Assembly: GCF_036373705.1 (NCBI RefSeq)
Contig: NC_089860.1
Location: forward strand, 36,920,921-36,984,920
Direction: 5' to 3'
Source of the DNA: Amia ocellicauda
Taxonomy: Eukaryota; Chordata; Actinopteri; Amiiformes; Amiidae
DNA length: 64,000 bases
Shown: positions 12,713 to 22,909 of the stretch, piece by piece
How the letters are laid out: the number at the start of each line of letters is the position of its first letter
How positions within the stretch are numbered: position 1 is the first letter of the stretch
Program-made: the position numbers and the translations under genes
Notes under the pieces: model-generated
Database searches by the model: none
What the model was told of the DNA's origin: nothing
Seen by the model: only the letters and a program-made list of their open reading frames with translations

Positions 12713-13933
12713 CACTCACCTAAAGGATTATTAGGAACACCTGTTCAATTTCTCATGAATGCAATTATCTAACCAACCAATCACATGGCAGTTGCTTCAA
12801 TGCATTTAGGGGTGTGGTCCTGGTCAAGACAATCTCCTGAACTCCAAACTGAATGTCTGAATGGGAAAGAAAGGTGATTTAAGCAATTTTGAGCGTGGCA
12901 TGGTTGTTGGTGCCAGACGGGCCAGTCTGAGTATTTCACAATCTGCTCAGTTACTGGGATTTTCACGCACAACCATTTCTAGGGTTTACAAAGAATGGTG
13001 TGAAAAGGGAAAAACATCCAGTATGCGGCAGTCCTGTGGGCAAAAATGCCTTGTTGATGCTAGAGGTCAGAGGAGAATGGGCCGACTGATTCAAGCTGAT
13101 AGAAGAGCAACTTTGACTGAAATAACCACTCGTTACAACCGAGGTATGCAGCAAAGCATTTGTGAAGCCACAACACGTACAACCTTGAGGCGGATGGGCT
13201 ACAACAGCAGAAGACCCCACCGGGTACCACTCATCTCCACTACAAATAGGAAAAAGAGGCTACAATTTGCACAAGCTCACCAAAATTGGACAGTTGAAGA
13301 CTGGAAAAATGTTGCCTGGTCTGATGAGTCTCGATTTCTGTTGAGACATTCAGATGGTAGAGTCAGAATTTGGCGTAAACCGAATGAGAACATGGATCCA
13401 TCATGCCTTGTTACCACTGTGCAGGCTGGTGGTGGTGGTGTAATGGTGTGGGGGATGTTTTCTTGGCACACTTTAGGCCCCTTAGTGCCAATTGGGCATC
13501 GTTTAAATGCCACGGCCTAGCTGAGCATTGTTTCTGACCATGTCCATCCCTTTATGACCACCATGTACCCATCCTCTGATGGCTACTTCCAGCAGGATAA
13601 TGCACCATGTCACAAAGGTCGAATCATTTCAAATTGGTTTCTTGAACATGACAATGAGTTCACTGTACTAAACTGGCCCCCACAGTCACCAGATCTCAAC
13701 CCAATAGAGCATCTTTGGGATGTGGTGGAACGGGAGCTTCGTGCCCTGGATGTGCATCCCACAAATCTCCATCAACTGCAAGATGCTATCCTATCAATAT
13801 GGGCCAACATTTCTAAAGAATGCTTTCAGCACCTTGTTGAATCAATGCCACGTAGAATTAAGGCAGTTCTGAAGGCGAAAGGGGGTCAAACACAGTATTA
13901 GTATGGTGTTCCTAATAATCCTTTAGGTGAGTG
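12713..13933 (+). mobile_element. Incomer-type (DD36E) Tc1/mariner transposon, copy B
   Basis: A 1221-bp element flanked by TA (12711-12712 and 13934-13935) with the same terminal inverted repeats as copy A, and transposase on the plus strand. Hand comparison with copy A finds about six base differences in 1221 bp (near 99.5 percent identity). The two copies are therefore either recent insertions or products of a recent duplication. Confidence 0.93.
12861..13901 (+). pseudogene. Tc1/mariner DD36E transposase with in-frame amber stop (copy B)
   Basis: This has the same architecture as copy A: N-terminal helix-turn-helix, D155, D246 and E283 with a 36-residue gap, and 347 codons including the stops. 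The amber TAG lies at codon 220 (13518-13520), the same position as in copy A. Compared with A it has G22S, R61Q, H174P (two base changes) and E298V. No synonymous difference was noticed. Replacement-only change in so few sites fits neutral decay after insertion. Both copies sharing the stop means it predates their separation. Confidence 0.9.
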
Positions 13934-13935
13934 TA

Positions 13936-14570
13936 TAACACTGCAGATGATTATGCAACAACACTTACTGGCTGTGTTCTCATTTGAAAGGTGTTTCAAT
14001 TAATCATTTTCCTCCCCTGGTGACAACTAGCCGTGTTATAAACAACAAAACTCACTTCAGGCTGTGCGGCTCCTCAGATGTAGACCACTAGTCAGGTGGT
14101 TAAAGGCTCTGGGCTCATCCCCTCTCCACGCGGTGTGTGCGTCGCTGGAGCTGGGTCCCGCTGTGGGACATCCTTACACATGATAGTGTGTGCGTTGTGG
14201 GGAATGTGGGAATTTAGTTTTGAGCAGTTGGTATTTCATTTAATGCCAGAATGATCTACCTTGTCCCTTAGCTTGTCTATTTCATGTTAGATTAATTAAT
14301 GCTTATTTTCCAGTAGTTCTGGATAATCAAACTCTCTGGAGCTCGTCTCATACTTAGTTTCTCTTACGTAAATGGAGAAGGAGACCAAATTTGCACTATT
14401 TCTTGGCAACTGGACGAGATCTTACAGATATTATAGGCGACATTTATGCTGCAGTTATTGCAAGATAATTAATTTATCTTATTTTTCATTTGGGTCAACT
14501 TTTTTATTTATAAATTAATTAAGGATTTGGATTAATTTGACTACTTTCCCTAGTTTGTTAGTTCCTCCCA
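13936..14570. other. Intergenic, nothing recognised
   Basis: AT-rich sequence with no supportable gene or repeat family. Confidence 0.5.
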
Positions 14571-14705
14571 GACACACGCACACACACACATGCACACACG
14601 CACACACATGCACACACGTACACATGCACACACCACACACACACATGCACACACGCACACACATGCACACACATACACATGCACACGCACACACACACAC
14701 ACACA
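14571..14705 (+). repeat. CA-rich microsatellite with CATG/CACG interruptions
   Basis: About 135 bases of ACACAC broken by ATGCACAC and ACGCACAC units. Frames over it translate to His/Thr or Cys/Val repeats and are not genes. Confidence 0.93.
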
Positions 14706-15410
14706 TTCCTAATTACGTGTGTAACCCACATGAAGGATTAACACTCAAACTCTTACACTCCTTGTCTTTATTAGACTCAACCCGGGTAGAACTGAGTATA
14801 AATATGTGCTAGGATATAAATAAGACAAAGAATCTGATTGATTCTTTAAATCTGAAACCGAGTGCACAATCCCTTTCATATGTTTATTTTTGTATTCTTA
14901 TTATTTTTGGTATCTGGTATAATTACACTGGTAATAAACTTGCCAGTATTTACCAGAACAAATCTCAGTAGTGTTTATTTGAAATCATACTGGAAATAAC
15001 CAAATCCACCATATACATTCCAGTCTTATGATCCTTAGAGTACATCAAATCGTAAGCCCTATTACTAGTGGTTACACATGATTCAGATTCAAGGGCACCC
15101 CTCTGCTGAGGGACGGTCCTTCCCTTCGAGACGCTCAACAGCTCCGGGACTCAATATCACACAGGACTGTCCTGTCTGCACACCCTGGCAGTTTTATACT
15201 AAAATCCATCTCAAACTACAGCAATCGAAAGGAGCGATCGGGCAGGATATGTTTCTGCGACTTCATCTTAGAGGGTCCCTTAGTCACGAGCTCAGAGCTG
15301 CTCAAGGGGGAGATGGATTTATTATTTTCTTTCAGACACACATTAATCGAAACTATGTCCTACCAAAAACCCTTTTTGACAGCACACACCGTCCAGTACT
15401 GATGGTACTG
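14706..15410. other. Intergenic, nothing recognised
   Basis: A 118-codon open frame (15078-15434) runs into the adjacent SINE and resembles nothing I recognise, so it is not called. Confidence 0.5.
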
Positions 15411-15575
15411 GCAGCACTGTGGAGTAGTGGTTAGGGTTCAAATCCTGGGTGGTGCAGTGCTGTTGTACCCTTGAGCAGGTACTTCACTTAGATTGCTCCA
15501 GTAAAATACCCAGCTGCATAAATGGGTACAAATGTAAGTCGCCCTGGATAAGAGCGTCTGCTAAATGACAAATAA
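15411..15575 (+). mobile_element. tRNA-derived SINE, internally shortened
   Basis: The head GCAGCACTGTGGAGTAGTGG resembles the tRNA-like 5' part of fish SINEs. A pol III box B (GGTTCAAATCC) is at 15435-15445. The 3' end carries GTAAGTCGCCCTGGATAA and GAGCGTCTGCTAAATGAC, the tail shared with L2-type LINEs. Box B follows the box A-like segment almost directly. In intact members, as I remember them, about 35 bases separate these parts, so an internal deletion is likely. No direct repeats could be assigned with confidence. Confidence 0.78.
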
Positions 15576-18236
15576 TGGTGGACTGTAAGACAGGCCTGTT
15601 CAGGAGACTGGGAGAGAAACCTAGATACCTGAAGAAAAGCAGGATTTCAAGAATGGAACTGGGAGGCAGGTGGGAGAGAAGAAAGCCAAGAATCTGGGGG
15701 CTGTAAATGGCGTTGACTTTGACATTGTTATATTTGTGTTTGTACCAGCAGTTGTTGAAATGATCCACTGTTTATCCAATATTACTGACTGGTCAGAGTT
15801 TAATGCTTGACCCACAGTAGTAAGCAGATCCAGAGAGGAAACAATCAACGTCAGGGTGAATCTGTATTTAAGGAACGCTGGAAACATCTAATTTCAGCTC
15901 CTGTGCCTCATCTCTGAGCGCAGCTTGACCGGCGCTTTTCTGACTAATTCTGGGTCTTTCTAAAAATACATCTCGACTCAGCGCTCTCCTGGGGAAACGC
16001 CTGTCAGGCAGTTCTGTGAGGAAGATGTGATTTAGAGAGAGATTTCAAAATAGGCAACCATTTCACACACTTTCTCTTGCGTTTCATGTGAATTTATCCC
16101 GTCAAAAAGTTACTAAAAGTTTGTTGTTTACTGTCAACATGACTCAACATCAGTCTGTAAACATATCCAGTTCAAATGTGGAATTATTTAATTATATCTA
16201 TTAAACTGTCTGTCTGTGTTTTACTTCAGTTCTCCTCTGGATGTTTGTCATAGAATAAAGCACTCTTAATATTCACAATTTTAATATTAAAAACACAAAA
16301 TGTAATAATATTAACGATCCCTTCTCCACACTAACTGATCTTTGACCCGGGAAGCCCCCACAATTCTCCACTCCCTAACTCACAGACCCCGAAACGATCT
16401 GCCCCCCCAGGCCAACACACACACAGACACACAATCACACAGCAGCCACACCATTGCACACAACAATCCGGAGAGACCTAGATCACTGCAAGATATAAAA
16501 CAAATGTATTGGGGCTGGCCGCTCAGCCTAACGAGATCCAATTCTTATTATTCACTCTCATTTGGTCTTTGTTTAGATGGAATACGGGCTTGAGACACCG
16601 CTCTGTATTCGCAGACATGCCCAGGAGTGAGACTGTGATCGTATATATCTGTACAGGAGAATTAAGCCTGTGTTGAACCCGTCAGATGAGAAACAACTAA
16701 TTTTGTGCACCATGAACTGTAAAGCCGGTGGTGAACTTTGAGCTGCAGAGGGTGTCTCAGAAAAAACACAGCAGCAGCAACAACAGCACAGAGAATATCG
16801 ATTAGCCATATGAATATGGCAAATTGGTCAACAGATTGTCACCAACCAATGAATCACAAGTCACAGTTTATGCTAAACTCCTTGGCGATGGCAATACGTA
16901 ACCTGGGGTACAAAGGCAGTTTCTCACTGAATGCATTATTCACAAGCACCGAAATCAAGAGCAGACATAGAAAACAAACCCTGTGATGCATCTGCCTGTT
17001 TCCCATGCATTAAAATATATATTATATCATAAGGACATATTTGTAGGCTAATGCGAGCATCTGTTTGACCGCGATGGTGTGAAATATCTCCATGTATGCT
17101 TTGTTTTAATTAGTGCGTTCTGCAAAACACTCATTATAAAAGTCCACAGATTGTGAAGGAGAGCTTGGTCCCTCTGGTATCGAAATACGAAATACAAAGC
17201 AATTATTCCCTCCCGAATATGCGAAGCACGCCTTCATCGAAACAATTTTGTTCTAATTAGGTGAGAGCCACGGTTCAGGAATAAGCTGGTACACACTGCC
17301 TTCATGAACCGGTACAGAAGGATGGGTAAATAAGGATAGAAATACAGAAACACCAGCAGGTTGGTTTTCAAAGCCAGGGGACAAAATGAGAAGTTGGTCT
17401 AAAACCTCATGAGGTTATTTCATAAACTCCTTTCAAATAGTTTGTATAAGACGGGCACTGCCAGGGTCAGAGAGGTTGCAAGGGTGGCAATCGCGGTGGC
17501 AATGCAAAATCAGGCATTTAACAGACCCTTGACAGGCCTGTTTCCCTCTCTTCTCAAACACTGTACCCAGACCGTGATCACGGGACCTGCAACGACTGCA
17601 GGTGCTGAACAATACATGTTTTTGCAACTAGGCCCATGACTGTTGGTGCTGCGCTGAAGATGTGTTTTGTAACTTCTTTCTAAGCCCATAAAAAAACAAC
17701 AGCCCTGCGACTTTAAAAAATCCTATGCTATCAGCTTCTTATTTCGTTTTAAAATCTTGCCGTGAGCAGCAGTGAGCAACTCCCACTGAAAGCCTGTGCA
17801 CCATCAGTTCCCAATGTCCCCTGGAGACATATGATGAGAAGGAAACTAAACTGATTCTGAGATTCTCCCCCAGAACATAAGCCCAGACGGACTTGAGTTC
17901 TCCATACCTTCATTTCTGAACAAATGTTTGTATCACACTGAGAATTTGAGGGAAGATTAGCTTAGGGGGTTTCACTGCAATTGGTAAAGTCTAGCCAGAG
18001 CTATTCTCAACACTGTATAACAATTACCACTAACTGGTCATGTTTAATGATGAATTACCACACTCTTAACACCTGCGTCTCTCCAGCCCTTCCACTGGCT
18101 CCAGTGCCAATCGTATAAGGCCTGAATCCTACCCTAGTCTGTAACCCCAATCCTTAACCCTGACCCTGAGCCTAACCTTAACTGTTATCCATGCGATCTG
18201 AACTCGGAGGAGGATAGACTCTGGTGTTAGTCCTGT
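15576..18236. other. Intergenic, nothing recognised
   Basis: About 2.7 kb. No coding frame with recognisable protein content, and no RNA gene seen. Confidence 0.5.
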
Positions 18237-18582
18237 AGAATTGAGAACAGGGGCAGTGATGTTCAGACTGTACAATGCACTAGTTAGAGCTCATCTGGAT
18301 ACTGTGGACAGTTCTGGGCTCCACAGTTCAAGAAAGATATCGCTGCTCTAGAGGCAGTTCAGAGGAGAGCAACCAGACTTATTCCAGGTCTGAAGGGAAA
18401 GTCTTACTGAGAGACTGAGGAACTGAACCTTTTCACCCTGGAACAGAGGAGACTACGTGGGGACTTGATTCAAGTCTTCAAAATCATGAAGGGCATCGAC
18501 CACATCAAACCAGAGGAGCTTTTCCAGATCAGCAGGGACACACGCACCCGGGGACACAAATGGAAATTGGGCTTCAAGGCAT
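18237..18582 (+). mobile_element. LINE fragment (same family as 1600-3225)
   Basis: Corresponds to about 2659-3003 of the LINE at the start of the window with only a handful of differences. Shared details such as TGGATACTGTGGACAG show that the two are close relatives. It stops abruptly after GGCTTCAAGGCAT and lacks the 3' tail, so it is truncated at both ends. Confidence 0.85.
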
Positions 18583-21170
18583 CCTTAAAGAAGCTGAACA
18601 GTGAATTACTATACTGGGGTTTAATACTAGGTTTATAATGCTCTGTAGGCCGTACACAATCTATCAATGGCGTATGGAATATTGTGTAACTGCTGTGTAT
18701 GTGAGGTCATTAGAAATGTGACTGTAAACTCCGTCTTGCTGTGGATGCTGAGTCACTGAGTACTGAAGCCTCTGGGGGGGTTCTTGAATTATGTAGTTGG
18801 GGGGGGCAGATGCATCTCTCTATTCCTTGACAAATGGGAAAGGGGCAGGGGTCTCATGGGCCACAGTGTCTTCGGGGGTTTAGTTCCAGTCCAGCTCCCG
18901 GCAATCGAATGGGTCCGATTATCAGATTAACTGGAGGAATTAAGACTTCTCTGCGGTAGTGCACCTTGAATCACAAGACTGTGATCTGCAAAAGACCTTT
19001 AAATAATTGAAGATGTGTCTAGCTGATTAAATAACTAAGTTAATTAAGTAATTGAGAACGAAAGCCAGAAGACGCCGCCAGTAGCTGGTCTTGTGGATCT
19101 TCCCTTTCAGACACATTAAAACATACACACACTCAGATTCCTTGTGGGATCACATCGCAGTGTGCAGAACGGTTAGTTTAAAGTGTAAAACACAACGCCT
19201 GATCGGGGAAGGAAAATTCACCGCTAGGTTGCCTCACGTGTGTCTCCAGATAATCAACATCAGCAGACAATGGGTAGTGTTGTTGTGTTTCAGACATTTC
19301 ACTTTGTAAGCAATGCATCTGCGTCCATGGCTTTTTGACTCAAGCCACTTGCAATCTTATAAATGCTTCTAATTGCTGTAATGATTACTTGATACTTAAT
19401 TATAGACTTCAACTAAAAAACAGGAAATCCGAATCTATAGTTGCGATGTGTGTAATTTCCCCTGGGAGACGTGATCTTTTCTAAAACGCTGCCTCTGTGT
19501 AGGCAGTCACTGAGGTCCTCTGCCCAACCTGCAGCACCTTGGCCTCGTTTGCACTTGAGTGTCACAGGAATTCACTTCCAAACAATGAAGCCGCGTCTTT
19601 TGAAAGATTGCAACAGCAACGAGGATTAAATAATCGAGCTGCCTTTGTAAACATACAACAAAAAGAGCCAAACGCACTACCATTCTGCCTGCGTTACACC
19701 CACAGTGTAGTTTACAACCCCGAGAGCAGCAGAGTGCAGGGTGTTCGAAGCACATGGGGAAACAAATCTATATTTACAGATGTGTCAAGAGCCAGATAAA
19801 ACAAGTTGTAAACTCTAATCAGACAGCTGTCTGCCCAGGACTCTGTAAGATGTTGGGGGGGTATTGAACTTGTTCTGATAATTATTCACAAAGAATCCAT
19901 CTAAGTATACAAACCTGCCACTCTTATTGGCTTCAAGCCCAGAGGATGAACACTAAAATAAACTCCGTTGACATGTCCTTGCCAGATGCAGTGATACAGA
20001 CAGCACTGCACTCAATAAACCGTTGCACAGATCTGAAGTCATCGCTGGCTGTGGTAAAGATTTTGAACTGCTCTGACAGACGTTTTCTCACGGTTCTCCC
20101 CATGAAAAGACCAGCAGGGCCACTGTGCTACCCTGGCTGTGTTCTGATGCCCATTTGGTGGAGCACGATGGGAAATCATCCAAAACTTAACCCACAGACA
20201 TGTGTAATTGCTGACCTTGATATGCTCAATAAATTCCAGTCCAGCTGTGACTTACAAATTGATTGCAGTCTTGCTTCAAAGGGAGGCTGTTCAAGATATC
20301 GAGATGAGCCTTTTAAACGCTTGTGTGTGCAGGGGAGGTCAGCCAAGCCCTGGGATAACAAACTGCATGAATCCGTGTTGGCTGGTGTTTGTTTGCTGGT
20401 CACTTGGGCACATTTCCCAGCATGCTCCTTGCTCTTCCGACACCTCGGATAGTTGACGTGTCTTAAAATGTCTGTGGATCTCAATAGAAATGAAAGTATT
20501 CTACATGTAGGTGGTTACAAAAAGCACTGTGAAAAGGTAACGGTTATATTTCTGGAGCTTTGTTTAGTTACTAGATGTGTGCTTCCCTGCAAGGGAAAAT
20601 AAACACACAAACGCAGGGTACCAGTCTAAAGTATACACACCCTGTCTTAGCTCGGTTCACTCAAAGCATCATTGCGGTCCAGTAAGCAGGTGGTGTGGAT
20701 CCTTTTAGCTACAATGGTATGTCAGTCAATACGATTATCCAGTTTTGCCTTTATAATATGTATCTGCTATGCGCCACAAAGCATGAAGGCGTCTAGCACT
20801 GACACAAGTGCCTGAGCACATCAGTGTGCAAACAGCGGGACTGTGGGGCTCCTAGGTGGGAAAGCGATGTGGGGCTGGAAGCTCAAACACAAACCGTGTC
20901 AGTAGTTAATACCAATGCTAATTCAGATCCAGGAAGTATTCAAAAACTCCAGCTGCATGATCTGCCCGACCAATCAAAATAAATCATGCAAGTCTGTGCG
21001 CGTCAGACGCTGGGGTCAGTGGACAGTGTGAGACACCGTGAGACAGCACTGCTGAGAGACGGGGCTCAGAAACAGCCATTTCTCCCTCTCTGCATCACAC
21101 AGCACAGAGCTGGGAGAGGCTCCTCCTCCTTGTGGCAAAGAAAGAAGGGAACAAAACGGACAAAAAACTA
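18583..21170. other. Intergenic, nothing recognised
   Basis: About 2.6 kb upstream of the GC-richer MANEAL flank. A short stretch at 19035-19065 (AATTAAGTAATTGAGAACG) resembles the inner arm of the hAT-type element at 57.3 kb and may be a fragment of it. Otherwise nothing is supported. Confidence 0.45.
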
Positions 21171-22291
21171 AAGCAAAGCGCACTGCCGCCACAGACAGCG
21201 CTCAGACATACGGAGACATTTCATCAGTACCGAGCATCACAGACGTCCGGATGGAAACGAGCTGCGCGGCGGGGCTCGGGTTAACGGATCCGCCGTCCGG
21301 GGAGCTGGACTGACCACCGGGCTGCTCCGGGGACCTGCAGAGACCCGGATGGCAGCGATGCCTGGCTTTGTGGGCTGAGGCCACAGCCGATCCGCGGATA
21401 TAGCATGGAGTTCATCCCACGGCTTCTCTACTGACGAGGTTTTCCTTTTATGAGCAAAATATCAGGTTTTTATTAATTTGTTATCATCGCCAGGGCTTTA
21501 GATCTAATGCGACGCTTACTTGTATGTTGGGACAATAGACGTCTGTTTTCGACGGAGATAAATGATAGGAAAGAAGCGACCCTGTGTGGCGAGCCTCCGG
21601 ATAAACAGACCCGCTGTCCGGCTGGAGCCCGTGGTTTGGGGAGCGGTTGATTTCATGATTAAATACAGCCAGTGGGTTTAAAATGGCACATCCGTGAGCA
21701 TGCAGTGTAGATAGGAATCGTAAATGTATCTTTAAAAACAATGGGATGCATTGAGATCAGTGATATGCTGCTCTTCCCGTGAAAGGCTCGGTTTCCCTGG
21801 GTTAGTTTTGCGGGCTGCAGCGCTCAGGTCGGAGATCGTCGTGTAAGGACAGAGGTCGGGGTTTGTTAAAGTTTTTTTATATGATTGCGCCGGTTTCAGG
21901 TCCTCTGTTTTTTCCCTCTCAATAATTGCAGCAGATTATATAAAAAAGATGCTGTGGAGATTATAGACACTGTTTTGCAGAAATTATGAGGATCTGGAGC
22001 GCAAACCTTCTGCCCAATGTAAGGCTGCTGTGCGTTACATAAAATACCGCAGATAGCCTACCTTATTTCTAGACACCATCCACGTTTTCCCAGAGTTTAG
22101 CTTAGGCCGTATCTCTCGCTGTCGGATGACACCGCTATGCATGGACTGTCCTTTTCAAGGAGCTCATTGAAATGTAGCGACCACTTCGCCCTGGCGACCC
22201 TTTGAGTTTGTCATTGCGTTCACAGAGAGACGGGCTACCCGCACCCCTCTGCGAGAAACTGCGCCTGCCTGGATCATAGAGACGGAGCATC
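21171..22291 (+). promoter_or_regulatory. maneal: Presumed MANEAL promoter and 5' leader
   Basis: Sequence becomes CpG-richer from about 21180 to 21400 and again from about 22190 to the ATG at 22292, as expected for a vertebrate promoter and leader. No TATA box stands out and the transcription start cannot be placed. A short upstream open frame (22136-22204, 22 codons plus TGA) would lie in the leader if transcription starts upstream of it. Inference from position and composition only. Confidence 0.35.
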
Positions 22292-22793
22292 ATGGCCAGA
22301 CTGCGCAAGAAGGCTTGTGTGGCTCTGTTTCTATTCACGCTTTTCATTTTCGGCACCATGATGGGCTTGAGGACATTGAAACCCAGCGACGGCTTCTCCG
22401 ATTTAGCCCCTGGTCTGGAGCTGATGCCCGTCGCTGGGGACAGAGTGGACAGGCGTGCGGTCAACCAGCTGGTCGTCTCCCCGGCCCCTCGACCCATCAG
22501 CAACACTAAAATCGTCTTCTCCAACTCTGGTCCCGACAACGGCATATTCTATGACGTGCATATATTTTATTATGTCTGGTACGGGAATCCCAAAATGGAC
22601 GGAAAATATGTGCACTGGGACCACGTGTTGGTGCCACACTGGGACCCTAAAATTGCCGCCAGTTACCCCAAAGGGAGACACACGCCCCCGGAGGATATCG
22701 GCTCCAGCTTTTACCCGGAATTGGGGCCCTACAGCTCCAGGGACCCGAGTGTCCTGGAGTCGCACATGGAGCAGCTCGGAGCCGCAGCCGCAG
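22292..22793 (+). CDS. maneal: MANEAL coding exon 1
   Basis: Encodes the signal anchor, stem and first GH99 block, ending in EQLGAAAA plus one base of a Gly codon. The donor is CAG|GTACAG. The ATG at 22292 is the first in frame and gives the expected basic-then-hydrophobic N-terminus. Confidence 0.95.
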
Positions 22794-22866
22794 GTACAGT
22801 ATAAAGGTGCACTTATTTAAAAAAAAAGTGTTGGAACTGCAACATATGAAAGTATATACGAAATAC

Positions 22867-22909
<43 letters not shown>

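Noticed and set aside
15078..15434. 118-codon plus-strand open frame
   Set aside because: No recognisable features, and it runs into the SINE at its 3' end.
15435..15445. Possible tRNA gene
   Set aside because: Only box B is intact, no cloverleaf can be folded, and the surrounding sequence is a SINE.
1..21000. Search for EPHA10 or other neighbour exons upstream of MANEAL
   Set aside because: No kinase, receptor or other recognisable exon was found on either strand. The neighbour probably lies outside the window.
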